Shown: in pieces, positions 23,889 to 31,974 of the stretch | Position numbering within the stretch: position 1 is the first letter of the stretch | Layout: the number at the start of each line of letters is the position of its first letter | Assembly: GCA_021782915.1 (NCBI GenBank) | Contig: JAJXUK010000008.1 | Coordinates: 1 to 64,000, forward strand | Direction of reading: 5' to 3' | Source: Actinomycetes bacterium | GTDB lineage: Bacteria > Actinomycetota > Acidimicrobiia > Acidimicrobiales > RAAP-2 | DNA: 64,000 nucleotides | Program-made: the position numbers and the translations under genes | Notes under the pieces: model-generated | Databases searched by the model: none | What the model was told of the DNA's origin: nothing | What the model saw: only the letters and a program-made list of their open reading frames with translations

Positions 23889-25106
23889 GTGCGCGCGACG
23901 CGAGCCGACCTGGGTCTGCTCTTCGCGATCGCTCTCGTCGCTGGCTTCGCCCAGTTCGGGGCGGTGGCGGCGCTAAACGACGTGGCCCTGTACTTCGGGC
24001 ACGTGTCACGCGCCACGACGCTGCGTGACGCGGTGGGACTGTCGGGCTCCGAGATCGGCGTGGGCATGGGTGTCGTGCGCCTCGCGTCACTGCTCGCGAT
24101 GCCCCTGTCGGCCAGCGCCGATCGGCACGGACGCGTCCGGGTGCTGCGCCGGGCGCTGCTCGCGGGACTCTTGGCCACGGCGGCGGCCACGCTAAGTCCT
24201 AGCTACTGGTTCTTCGTGGCCTGCTTCGCCCTGGCCCGCCCACTGCTGACGGCGGTCTCCACCCTGGTGCAGGTCGTGGTGGTCGAGACATCCACCAGCG
24301 CTCAGCGCATCAGCCGTCTGATCGTGATGGCGGCGGGGGCCGGGGTGGGCTCGGGCCTCTCAGCGGTGCTGCACAGCCTGATTCGTGGGCCGAACTCCTT
24401 CCGCTGGCTCTTCGCGCTCGCACTGGTGCCCGTGGTCCTCGTGGTGCCGCTGGTGCACCGACTATCCGAACCGCACGCCCATCGTGCCGACGAGCTCGAA
24501 CGCCGCCTCGGCTCCGTGCCGCACGCCGTGCGCGCTCGCCTGGGCATCGTCGCCCTGGTCTCCTTTGCGACCGGTCTGATCACCGGGCCGGCCAACGGCT
24601 TCGCCTTCGTCTACGCCGAAGGGGTCCTGCGCATGGCACCGCACGTGGTGGCCCTCGTGGTCGTGCTGAGTGGCCTGGCGGGCCTGGCGGGCCTGGGGCT
24701 CTCTCGCTGGCTGAGCCACGCCTGGGGCCGTCGGGCCACGGTGGGCTTCGGACTCATCTGCCTGGGCCTCACCTCGAGCGTGGCCTACGCCGGCGGGCGG
24801 ACCAGCTTCGTGGTGGGCTACATGCTGGGTGTGGCGGCCGCGGGCCTCTTCGCCCCGGCCGCGAGCGCGCTGTCCACCGAGATCTTCGAGCGTCGGGTGC
24901 GCGCGACCGCCGCGGGCTGGGTCGCGCTCGCCGGGGTCCTGGGAGCCACGGTGGGTCTCGGCGTCTTCGGCTGGCTGAGCGACGTGATCCGCTCGACGCA
25001 GCTCACGTCGCTGCGCACGTCGGCGCTGTGGACGTTCTGGCCCCTGATGCCCTCGGTCCTTCTCCTGCTCAGAGTGCCCGAGAGCCGGGGTGTGGAGATC
25101 GACTAG
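23889..25106 (+). CDS. MFS transporter
   Basis: A 405-residue integral membrane protein with about 12 hydrophobic helices, a soluble loop in the middle (HRADELERRLGSVPHAV) and the MFS loop 2-3 signature in degenerate form (PLSASADRHGRVRVLRRA). The second half repeats it weakly in SRWLSHAWGRRATVGFG. The family exports or imports small molecules by proton coupling; the substrate is unknown. The GTG start lies 3 nt after a putative leader ORF. It converges with the EEP hydrolase gene with a 4-nt overlap of ends. Confidence 0.88.
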   Translation: MRATRADLGLLFAIALVAGFAQFGAVAALNDVALYFGHVSRATTLRDAVGLSGSEIGVGMGVVRLASLLAMPLSASADRHGRVRVLRRALLAGLLATAAATLSPSYWFFVACFALARPLLTAVSTLVQVVVVETSTSAQRISRLIVMAAGAGVGSGLSAVLHSLIRGPNSFRWLFALALVPVVLVVPLVHRLSEPHAHRADELERRLGSVPHAVRARLGIVALVSFATGLITGPANGFAFVYAEGVLRMAPHVVALVVVLSGLAGLAGLGLSRWLSHAWGRRATVGFGLICLGLTSSVAYAGGRTSFVVGYMLGVAAAGLFAPAASALSTEIFERRVRATAAGWVALAGVLGATVGLGVFGWLSDVIRSTQLTSLRTSALWTFWPLMPSVLLLLRVPESRGVEID

Positions 25107-25903
25107 GGCCGTTCGAGCTCGAGGTCGGCGTAGAGCAGGCGGTGGTCGCTGCCCACGTCCAGGGCGCCGCCCGACGTGGCTCGCCACGGTCCGCGACCCA
25201 GCACGTGGTCGATCTGGGAGTGGGGTCGCCGAGCCGGCCACGTGCGCGCGTGTACCAGACTCCGCCAGCCCGGCAGGAATGCGCGCAGGAGCGGACGCCA
25301 CGAGTTGAAGTCGCCGGCCAGCAGAACGGGCAGGTCGTCGGAAAGGCTCGCGACGAGCTGGCTGATGCGCTGGTACTGGCGGTGCGAGCCGTGGCTGATG
25401 TGTGCTCCGTGCAGGGCGATGACGCGAAAGGCACGACCGTCGGCTTCGAGGGTGGCGACGATGACGGCCCGGTTCACGCGCTCGCGGGGCAGTCGGCCGA
25501 TCGGCTCGACGTGCAGGGAGAGGATGGGCAAGCGCGTCAGCAGTGACAGGCCCCACTCGCCGGGCTCTAGGTCGACGCGCTGGCGCCGGGCCAGCTGGCT
25601 GGCGCTCAGGGGCCGGTGCTCGGTGAAGTAGAGGCCGTGCTCACCGCTCAGCAGCGAGTGCCAGGGCTGCCACGACCGTCCGCCCGTCGTGGCGCGGGCG
25701 CGCTCGGCCTGGGCGAGGACCGCGAACGCACCCGACATGCCCAGCGCGACGCGCAGCTCGTCGTAGAGGTCCTCACGAGACCCGCGCCAGGTCTCGGGAC
25801 AGATCAGCAGGTCGGGGCGCACCTGGACGATCCGCGAGACGATGTCAATGTCTCGCCCCCAGCCGTCGATGCCCGCGTGAAGGTTGCTGATCGCGACGCG
25901 CAC
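25103..25903 (-). CDS. Endonuclease/exonuclease/phosphatase family protein
   Basis: About 266 residues of the EEP (DNase I-like) fold. The conserved positions are visible in order: Asn in AISNLHAG, the metal-binding Glu in LLICPETWRG, His in ALHGAHISHGSH, the Asp-Asn pair in LLAGDFNSWRPLL, SQIDHVLG and the terminal GSDHRLLYADL. The fold covers nucleases, lipid phosphatases and sphingomyelinases; the substrate is not predictable. A GTG start at 25903 is preferred to the ATG one codon earlier, because the GTG lies six bases after TAGCCT, matching many leaderless genes here. Confidence 0.88.
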   Translation of the reverse strand: MRVAISNLHAGIDGWGRDIDIVSRIVQVRPDLLICPETWRGSREDLYDELRVALGMSGAFAVLAQAERARATTGGRSWQPWHSLLSGEHGLYFTEHRPLSASQLARRQRVDLEPGEWGLSLLTRLPILSLHVEPIGRLPRERVNRAVIVATLEADGRAFRVIALHGAHISHGSHRQYQRISQLVASLSDDLPVLLAGDFNSWRPLLRAFLPGWRSLVHARTWPARRPHSQIDHVLGRGPWRATSGGALDVGSDHRLLYADLELERP

Positions 25904-25949
25904 CATTCGAGGCTACGCGAGGTGGTGACGCCTGTGGCAGTGTCTAGGG

Positions 25950-26759
25950 GTGGATTCGGTGAAGGTCACCTTCGGGCATCGCCTGTGGTGGGTGGACGCC
26001 TTCATTGGCGAGGGCGCGCGCGGGAATCCCGCCGTCGTGGTTCTCCTGGAACGAGCGTTGCCCGACGATGAACTCCAGCAGATCGCCTTCGAGCTCGGGG
26101 TCTCTGAGACGGCGTTCCTGCGCCGACTGGGCGATGGGTGGTCACTGCGCTGGTTCACACCCACCGTGGAGGTTGATCTGTGCGGGCACGCGACCCTGGC
26201 CACGCTGCACGTGCTCTTAAGCGAGCTCGGCGTTCCCGGCAGCGGCGAGCTCTACTTCCAGACCCGCTCGGGTGTGCTGTCCGGTCGTCGCCTGGAGGAC
26301 GGGATGCTGGGCATTGACCTGCCGCGCTCCTACCTCGAGGCCCTGGAGCCGTCCGTGCTCAACGGGGCCCTGGGCCCGACGAAGGCCGTCTACCAGGCCG
26401 GACCGCAGAGCGTCCTCGCGGTCGTCGAAGACTACGAGGCGCTGTGCGCACTGGCGGCGGACCCGGTCAGCGTGTTCCTGGTGCCGAGTTCCTTGGTCAT
26501 CGCGGCCTGCGTGGGCGGGCCCGACGCGGACGTCTCGATCCGTGTCTTCGCTCCGCGCCTGGGCTTGGCCGAGGACCCCGTCACCGGCTCGGCCATGTGC
26601 GCGATCGCTCCGTGGTGGATGGAGATGGCCGGCTCACCGACGGTGCTGGTGCGCCAGGCCTCGTCGCGCGGCGGGGTCATGTTCGCGCGGCTCTTCGAGC
26701 GCAACGTCGAAGTTGCTGGAGTGGCGCGAACCTTCTTCGGAGGTGATCTGCGCGCGTGA
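25950..26759 (+). CDS. PhzF-family isomerase/epimerase
   Basis: A 269-residue protein of the PhzF/diaminopimelate-epimerase fold. The N-terminal half contains VDAFIGEGARGNPAVVVLL and the catalytic Glu in ELGVSETAFL, then LRWFTPTVEVDLCGHATLA. The C-terminal half has FAPRLGLAEDPVTGSAMCAIAPWW. PhzF isomerises dihydro-hydroxyanthranilate in phenazine synthesis, but no other phenazine genes are present, so a different substrate is likely. It is the first gene of a five-gene operon and overlaps the next gene as GTGA. The start could be the GTG at 25950 or the one at 25959. Confidence 0.92.
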   Translation: MDSVKVTFGHRLWWVDAFIGEGARGNPAVVVLLERALPDDELQQIAFELGVSETAFLRRLGDGWSLRWFTPTVEVDLCGHATLATLHVLLSELGVPGSGELYFQTRSGVLSGRRLEDGMLGIDLPRSYLEALEPSVLNGALGPTKAVYQAGPQSVLAVVEDYEALCALAADPVSVFLVPSSLVIAACVGGPDADVSIRVFAPRLGLAEDPVTGSAMCAIAPWWMEMAGSPTVLVRQASSRGGVMFARLFERNVEVAGVARTFFGGDLRA

Positions 26760-27421
26760 GCGACCAGTTGGGACCGGGGCCACGCACGCGCGTGCGGCGT
26801 CTGCCCGAGAAGGCGCGATACGACGCGCGAAGCGTCTACGAGATCCTCGACGAGGCGCCACTGTGCTACGTGGCGGGCGTGCTCGACGGTCGCGCGGTCT
26901 GCCTGCCGCACCTCTGCGCGCGCGAGGGCCGTCGGCTCTACCTGCACGGCAGTCAGTCCAACGCGCTGCTGGCGGCTCTGGTGGAGGTCGGCGAGGCCTG
27001 GATCAGCGCCAGCACGTTCGACGGTCTGCGCCTGGCGCGCAGCGGCTTCGAGTCCTCGATCGCCTACCGCTCCGTCGCGGTGTCCGGACGCGTCGAGGAG
27101 ATCGTGGACGAGACCGAGAAGGAGCGGGTGCTCGATGTGCTCGTCGACGCGGTATTGCCCGGGCGCGCCGGTGAGCTTCGCCGCCCGAGCGCCCGTGAGC
27201 TTCGCCTGACCCGCGTGATCGCCGTGAACATCGACGAGGCCTCGGCCAAGGTGTCCGAGGGACCCACCGATGACGATGAGGCCGACCAGGCCCTGGCGAT
27301 CTGGTCGGGCGTGGTGCCGGCGCGTCTGGTCTTCGACGAGCCCGTGGCCTCACACGACGGAGCCATGGCGGCCGGGGGCGTTGAGGTGCCCGCATCGGTG
27401 CGTCGCCTGCTGGGGCGATGA
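26756..27421 (+). CDS. Pyridoxamine 5'-phosphate oxidase-like flavin-binding protein
   Basis: A 221-residue protein of the split-barrel PNPOx-like family: a short N-terminal helix with VRRLPEKARYDARSVYEILD, then strands LCYVAGVLDGRAVCLPHLC, RRLYLHGSQSNALLAAL, AWISASTFDGL and SIAYRSVAVSGRVEEI. These are typical of the group that binds FMN or F420 and is often annotated as a PNPOx-family nitroimidazole-resistance-like protein. Substrate unknown. Starts with GTG overlapping the PhzF stop and ends in an ATGA overlap with the NUDIX gene. Confidence 0.85.
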   Translation: MSDQLGPGPRTRVRRLPEKARYDARSVYEILDEAPLCYVAGVLDGRAVCLPHLCAREGRRLYLHGSQSNALLAALVEVGEAWISASTFDGLRLARSGFESSIAYRSVAVSGRVEEIVDETEKERVLDVLVDAVLPGRAGELRRPSARELRLTRVIAVNIDEASAKVSEGPTDDDEADQALAIWSGVVPARLVFDEPVASHDGAMAAGGVEVPASVRRLLGR

Positions 27422-27957
27422 TTTCCGTCGTCCGCGAGCAGATCTCGGCCATTGAGCCAGTCGACGAGCGCGAGCGCGCGTCGATCGCGGCCACGCTGGT
27501 GCGCCTGGGCTGGCCCGTTGACCCCTTCGCGGAGCGCGCGCACTCCCATCACCTGACCGCGTCGGGCTTCATCGTCTCGACCCGCGGCGTACTTCTGCAC
27601 CGGCACCGTCGCCTCGGCATCTGGGTGCAGCCGGGTGGACACGTGGACGAGGGTGAAGACCCGGCGGTCGCGGCCGAGCGCGAGTGCGCCGAAGAGACCG
27701 GGCTGAGCGTGCACCACCTCGACGGGCGCGTCTTTCACGTGGACGTGCACCCTGGTCCGCGTGGACACACTCACTACGATCTTCGCTACGTGCTGCTCAG
27801 CGCGCCCGGCGATCCGCACCCGTCACCCGGCGAGAGTCCGGAGGTCTTCTGGTACGACTTCGCCGCGGCGCGTGAGCGGGCCGAGCCGGCGCTCGTGGCC
27901 GCTCTGGGCAAGCTGGAGCGCGTGACGAGCGGCGTGCGAGACTGGCCGAGTGACTGA
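27418..27957 (+). CDS. NUDIX hydrolase
   Basis: A 179-residue protein with a full Nudix box, GGHVDEGEDPAVAAERECAEETG (shown split: GGHVDEGEDPAVAAE / RECAEETGL), which fits GX5EX7REUXEEXGU and supplies the Mg-binding glutamates. Family members hydrolyse nucleoside diphosphates linked to another moiety. The N-terminal 45 residues are helical and not part of the core. The substrate is unknown. It overlaps the upstream gene by 4 nt and the zinc-ribbon gene by 8 nt within the operon. Confidence 0.92.
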   Translation: MISVVREQISAIEPVDERERASIAATLVRLGWPVDPFAERAHSHHLTASGFIVSTRGVLLHRHRRLGIWVQPGGHVDEGEDPAVAAERECAEETGLSVHHLDGRVFHVDVHPGPRGHTHYDLRYVLLSAPGDPHPSPGESPEVFWYDFAAARERAEPALVAALGKLERVTSGVRDWPSD

Positions 27958-28660
27958 CGCGGAGGCGCTGCGGGCCCTGATGGAGGCCGATCGGTGGATC
28001 GAGCGCGTGAGCGGCCAGCGGCGCACGTTGCCCGAGGCCGAGGAGCTGGCGGGGGTGGAGGGCGAGTTGCGAGGCCTGGCGGGTGCTCTGCGGAGCGCTC
28101 AGGAGGCGCTGCAACCGGTGCGCACGGCTCACGAGGCGGCCCACGAGGAGGGCGCGCGCCTCGGCGCGCGCCTCGTCGAGCTGGAGGCACGGCTCAGCAC
28201 TAGCGGGGCCGCCGCTCGGGACCTCGCGGCGATTCAGCGAGAGGTGCAGCAGGTGCGCGAGCGTCGCGGGAGCGAAGAGGATCGCGAGCTCGAGCTCCTG
28301 CTCGAACTCGAGCCCCTGGAGGAGGCCGTCGAGGCGGTCAAGACGGTGGCCGCGCCGCTCGTGGCGCGCCGTGCGCAGCTGCAGGCCCAGCTGGAGGCCC
28401 TGCGCGCCTCGCTCGATGAGGAGCTGGACTCCCTGCGAGCCTCACGCGCGCAGGCCGCGTCGGCGCTGCCCGAGACCCTGCGCACCCGATACGAGGCCGC
28501 GCTGGGCCGAGCGGGCACGTCCGGGGCAGCCCAGCTCGTGAACGGGCGCTGCGACGGCTGTCGGCTGAGCCTGGCCCCCCTGGACGTCGAGCGGGCTCGC
28601 GCCGTCAGCGACGGCGAGTTTGCGGCGTGCCCGGAGTGCGGGAGGATTCTGCTGCCGTGA
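27950..28660 (+). CDS. Coiled-coil protein with C-terminal C4 zinc ribbon
   Basis: A 236-residue protein. Residues about 20-175 form a long coiled-coil hairpin rich in Glu, Ala, Leu and Arg. The C-terminus has two CxxC pairs (NGRCDGCRLSLAP and FAACPECGRILLP) forming a zinc ribbon. This is the C4-type zinc-ribbon family represented by mycobacterial Rv2229c, which is also next to a histidine-phosphatase-domain gene. The exact function is not settled, and nucleic-acid binding is often suggested. It overlaps both neighbours in the operon. Confidence 0.88.
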   Translation: MTDAEALRALMEADRWIERVSGQRRTLPEAEELAGVEGELRGLAGALRSAQEALQPVRTAHEAAHEEGARLGARLVELEARLSTSGAAARDLAAIQREVQQVRERRGSEEDRELELLLELEPLEEAVEAVKTVAAPLVARRAQLQAQLEALRASLDEELDSLRASRAQAASALPETLRTRYEAALGRAGTSGAAQLVNGRCDGCRLSLAPLDVERARAVSDGEFAACPECGRILLP

Positions 28661-29253
28661 TTATCTTGATCCGTCACGGCCAGACCGTCACCAACGCCCA
28701 GAACCTCCTCGTGGGGCGTAGCGATCCGGATCTGACCGAGCTGGGGCGGCGTCAGGCGCTGGCGCTGAGACCGTGGCTCTCGGGCGTGGTTGAGGTCTGG
28801 ACGTCCCCGCTGCGCCGTGCCCAGGACACGGCGTCACTCGCGCTGCCTGACCTGGTGGCTCGCGTGGTCGATGACTTCATTGAGGTGGACTATGGCGTCC
28901 TGGACGGTCAGCCGCTGAGCGTCATCAGCGCCGAGCAGTGGCGCCACTTCGAGTCCGAGCACCACAGCGCCTTCGGCGACGGCGAGTCGCTCGCCTCGGT
29001 GGATGAGCGGGTTCACGGACGCCTCGAGGAGCTGCTGGGCGATCGAGAGAGTCTGCTGCACGCTCATCACCAGCACCTGGCGATCGTGAGCCACATGTCG
29101 CCCATCAAGTCCGCGGCGGTGTGGGCGCTGGGCGTGGGCGGAGCCACGGCGTGGCGCACCCGTCTGGACAATGGATCCATCACCGTGATCGGCACTCGCG
29201 ACGACTCGCCGTCGCTGGTTCGCTTCAACGTGGTGCCGATCCTGGGGGCCTGA
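28657..29253 (+). CDS. Histidine phosphatase family protein
   Basis: About 198 residues from the GTG at 28657, which overlaps the zinc-ribbon stop as GTGA; the ORF-track start 10 codons earlier is less likely. The catalytic RHG motif is LIRHGQTVTNA at the very N-terminus. SPLRRAQDTASLA supplies the second Arg, FIEVDYGVLDGQ the acid, and LAIVSHMSPIK the second His. The family includes phosphoglycerate mutases and alpha-ribazole phosphatases. In mycobacteria the corresponding domain is fused to RNase HI (Rv2228c); here it stands alone. It is the last gene of the operon, followed by a strong hairpin. Confidence 0.9.
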   Translation: MIILIRHGQTVTNAQNLLVGRSDPDLTELGRRQALALRPWLSGVVEVWTSPLRRAQDTASLALPDLVARVVDDFIEVDYGVLDGQPLSVISAEQWRHFESEHHSAFGDGESLASVDERVHGRLEELLGDRESLLHAHHQHLAIVSHMSPIKSAAVWALGVGGATAWRTRLDNGSITVIGTRDDSPSLVRFNVVPILGA

Positions 29254-29262
29254 GAACAACGA

Positions 29263-29300
29263 AGAGCCTGCCTGCTCCCTGTGGGGAACAGGCAGGCTCT
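29263..29300 (+). terminator. Strong hairpin after the PhzF operon
   Basis: AGAGCCTGCCTG (29263-29274) pairs perfectly with CAGGCAGGCTCT (29289-29300), and TCCC/GGGA can extend the stem into the loop. It starts 10 nt after the last stop codon. There is no T-tract, as is common for actinobacterial terminators. A smaller TTGGC/GCCAA hairpin follows directly. Confidence 0.8.
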
Positions 29301-29384
29301 CGAAGTTGGCCCCCCCAGCCAATGGTTAGAAATTACTGCGCGCCTGGGCGCTAGGGTGACGCCGGATTGCCGTAATTGCTGCGT

Positions 29385-29400
29385 TGTGAGCAAATTCACA
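29385..29400 (+). promoter_or_regulatory. CRP/GlxR-type operator TGTGA-N6-TCACA
   Basis: TGTGAGCAAATTCACA matches the CRP-family consensus TGTGA-N6-TCACA at all ten arm positions. It lies 2 nt upstream of the Shine-Dalgarno GGAGGG of the aldo/keto reductase gene and overlaps the -10 of a weak promoter (TTGCCG, 17-bp spacer, GCAAAT). At that position binding would probably repress. A cAMP-responsive regulator of the CRP/GlxR type is expected but its gene is not in the window. Confidence 0.6.
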
Positions 29401-29411
29401 TGGAGGGATCT

Positions 29412-30395
29412 ATGAAGCGTCGCCGACTGGGCCAGGGTCTGGAGGTCTCCGAGCAGGGACTCGGCTGCATGGGCATGAGCGAGTTCTACGGCACGGGGGA
29501 CGACGCCGAGTCCCTCGCCACGATCCACGAGGCGCTGGACTCGGGCGTGAACTTCCTGGACACCGCGGACATGTACGGACCCTTCACCAACGAACGTCTC
29601 GTGGGCCGGGCCATCGCCTCACGGCGCGAGGACGTGGTCCTGGCGACGAAGTTCGGCAACGAGCGCGGCGAGGACGGCTCCTTCATCCGCGTCAACGGGC
29701 GTCCGGAGTACGTGCTCGCCGCCTGTGAGGCGTCCCTGGCCCGCCTCGGCGTGGAGCACATCGACCTCTACTACCAGCACCGCGTGGACCGCAGCGTGCC
29801 GGTGGAGGAGACGTGGGGGGCGATGGCCTCTTTGGTCGAGGCCGGCAAGGTGCGCCACCTCGGCATCTCGGAGGCCTCCGCGGCCACAATCGAGCGCGCG
29901 CACGCGGTGCACCCCGTGAGCGCCGTGCAGAGCGAGTACTCGCTGTGGACTCGCGACCCCGAAGACGGGGTCCTGGACACGTGTCGGCGCCTCGGAATCG
30001 GCTTCGTGGCCTACAGCCCCCTGGGGCGCGGCTTTCTCACTGGCGAAGAGGCGAACCGCTCCACCACCGACGCGCGTGACTTCCGCTCCACCCATCCGCG
30101 CTTCCAGGGAGAGAACCGAGTGGCCAACCTTGCCCTCGTGGCGCGCCTCGAGGTGCTGGCGGTAGACAAGGGCGTGAGCGTGGCGCAGCTGGCCCTGGCG
30201 TGGGTCCTGTCTCGCGGAGACGACGTGGTGCCGATTCCCGGCACGAAGCGGCGCAGATGGTTGCGTGAGAACATCGCCGCGAGCGACATCGTGCTCAGCG
30301 GCGCCGAGTGTGCGGCCCTGGAGGACGCGGTTCCGCGCGAGGCGGTGGCCGGTGAACGCTACCGCGAGCAGGGGATGCTGACGATCAACGGCTAG
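29412..30395 (+). CDS. Aldo/keto reductase
   Basis: About 327 residues from the ATG at 29412, which has GGAGGG at good spacing; the ORF-track start is upstream of the ribosome-binding site. The AKR tetrad is visible: Asp and Tyr in [19 protein letters not shown], Lys in [12 protein letters not shown] and His in [17 protein letters not shown]. The NADPH-binding end is [18 protein letters not shown]. It resembles the group of NADPH-dependent reductases acting on aldehydes and diverse carbonyls. A CRP-type site overlaps its promoter. Its 3' end overlaps the convergent CydC gene by about 11 nt. Confidence 0.93.
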   Translation: MKRRRLGQGLEVSEQGLGCMGMSEFYGTGDDAESLATIHEALDSGVNFLDTADMYGPFTNERLVGRAIASRREDVVLATKFGNERGEDGSFIRVNGRPEYVLAACEASLARLGVEHIDLYYQHRVDRSVPVEETWGAMASLVEAGKVRHLGISEASAATIERAHAVHPVSAVQSEYSLWTRDPEDGVLDTCRRLGIGFVAYSPLGRGFLTGEEANRSTTDARDFRSTHPRFQGENRVANLALVARLEVLAVDKGVSVAQLALAWVLSRGDDVVPIPGTKRRRWLRENIAASDIVLSGAECAALEDAVPREAVAGERYREQGMLTING

Positions 30396-31974
30396 TGGTC
30401 ACGCCGTCGCTGAGTACGACCACTCGGTCGCACCAGGCGATGACGCGCTCGTCGTGCGTGGCCACGAGCACGCCCGCGCCGCATCGATCGAGCAGTCCGA
30501 GCACGGCGTCGACCTCGTTGGTGCCGAGGCCACTGGTGGGCTCGTCCAGCACGAGCAGCTGGGGCGAGCCCAGCAGCGCTCTCACGAGCGCCACTCGCTG
30601 GCGCTCGCCGCGCGAGAGGTTGCTCCAGCGCGTGTCCGGGGTCACCGTGAGCCCCACGCTCGCCAGGTCGGCGACGTAGTCGCGTCGCGCGGGCCGGCCC
30701 AGGGTGATCACGTCGCGCACGTAGCCCTCGCTCAGTCCCGGCTCGGCACCGACGTAGGACACGTGCGCGCGCAGGGCGGCCTCGTCGAGGCGCGTGAGCC
30801 CTACGCCGTCGACCTCGACCTCGCCGCCGGAGGCCTCATCGAGGCCCACGGCCACGCGCAGCAGGGCGGACTTGCCGGCGCCCGAGGGCCCCACGAGGCC
30901 CACGTGCTCGCCGGGTTCGACGTGCAGGCTGGCCGCGTGCACGAGTGGACCTCCGTCGAAGACGCTGACCTCGGACAGCTCGAGCCGACCCCGAGCGGGC
31001 CAGGGCTCTTCAGCGCTGGCGCCGGCCGGGGCCAGTTCGTCGAGGCGCTCGGCCGCGCCACTCACGGCCACCGCCGTCTCCACGCCGGCGCGCCACGCGC
31101 TTGCGTACTCGAGGCTGCTCAGTGCCAGCAGCGTGGCGACCACGACCCAGACGGGTGCGGCCGCTGGGCGCGTGGCCAGCACCCCGAGGAGGGCTCCGGC
31201 GCTTCCCAGGGGCCCGGCCAGGCCCAGGGTGCGTGCGCGGCGCTGACGACGCTGCTCGGCGCGCGCGAGTGCTTGGCCGGCCGCGGCGCAGCGAGCCTGG
31301 GCGAAGTCCTCTCGGTGCAGCAGGCTCAACTCCGGGACGGCCCCGCCCAGCTCCACCAACGTGGCGCGGTAGCGGCCCCGGCTCTCGCGCACGAGTCGAT
31401 CGCTCGCGACGAGGCGTGGGTAGTGCGCCAGGATCGCCAGCGCGCTCAGCACCTGGCACGCACCGAGCACGCCGGCGCTGGGCCACCACGACGAGCGCGC
31501 GGGCAGCAATCCCAGCACGAGGTCCCCGACCAGGGCGGTACCGGCCGCGCTCGCGGCGGGGATGACGGCGCGCAGCCACAGATCCTGGAGCTCGTCGGTG
31601 TCGCGCAGGGCGCGCTCGAGCAGGTCGCCGGAGGCCTGCTGGCGCCAGCGCCGATACGGCCAGCGCCCCACGCTGAGCATGAGCCAGCGCCGCCAGTGCG
31701 TGACGGCCGCGAGGCCCAGGCGGTGCGCGCTCATGCGCTCCGCGTAGCGAATCGGCGAGCGCAGGAAGGCCAGCAGTTCGATCACGATGAGCACACCAAG
31801 CACCGCGGCCAGACCTGGTCGACGTGCGCTCTCCACGAGCAGGCCCAGGGCGCCGACGCTGAGCGCGAGACTGCTGAGGCTGGCGAGCAGTCCGGCGCCC
31901 AGCGCCACGAGCAGGGCCCGCCGTGGGGGTCGCGCGCGTCGTAACCAGCGCAGGAGTCGGCGCAGGTCGCTCAC
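30385..31974 (-). CDS. cydC: CydC-like ABC exporter subunit (canonical ATPase)
   Basis: A 529-residue ABC half-exporter. The transmembrane domain covers about residues 18-300 ([16 protein letters not shown] and [17 protein letters not shown] are CydC-like). The nucleotide-binding domain has Walker [13 protein letters not shown], signature [14 protein letters not shown], Walker [11 protein letters not shown] and H-loop [10 protein letters not shown], all intact. CydDC exports cysteine/glutathione or supports heme loading of cytochrome bd in the periplasm-facing compartment. It overlaps cydD as GTGA. No cydAB genes are next to it in this window. The start is the GTG following MSDLRRLL. Confidence 0.82.
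   Translation of the reverse strand: MSDLRRLLRWLRRARPPRRALLVALGAGLLASLSSLALSVGALGLLVESARRPGLAAVLGVLIVIELLAFLRSPIRYAERMSAHRLGLAAVTHWRRWLMLSVGRWPYRRWRQQASGDLLERALRDTDELQDLWLRAVIPAASAAGTALVGDLVLGLLPARSSWWPSAGVLGACQVLSALAILAHYPRLVASDRLVRESRGRYRATLVELGGAVPELSLLHREDFAQARCAAAGQALARAEQRRQRRARTLGLAGPLGSAGALLGVLATRPAAAPVWVVVATLLALSSLEYASAWRAGVETAVAVSGAAERLDELAPAGASAEEPWPARGRLELSEVSVFDGGPLVHAASLHVEPGEHVGLVGPSGAGKSALLRVAVGLDEASGGEVEVDGVGLTRLDEAALRAHVSYVGAEPGLSEGYVRDVITLGRPARRDYVADLASVGLTVTPDTRWSNLSRGERQRVALVRALLGSPQLLVLDEPTSGLGTNEVDAVLGLLDRCGAGVLVATHDERVIAWCDRVVVLSDGVTTSR

Noticed and set aside
25950-29253. Phenazine biosynthesis cluster
   Set aside because: Only a PhzF-like isomerase is present; the other operon members are general enzymes and no other phz genes occur.
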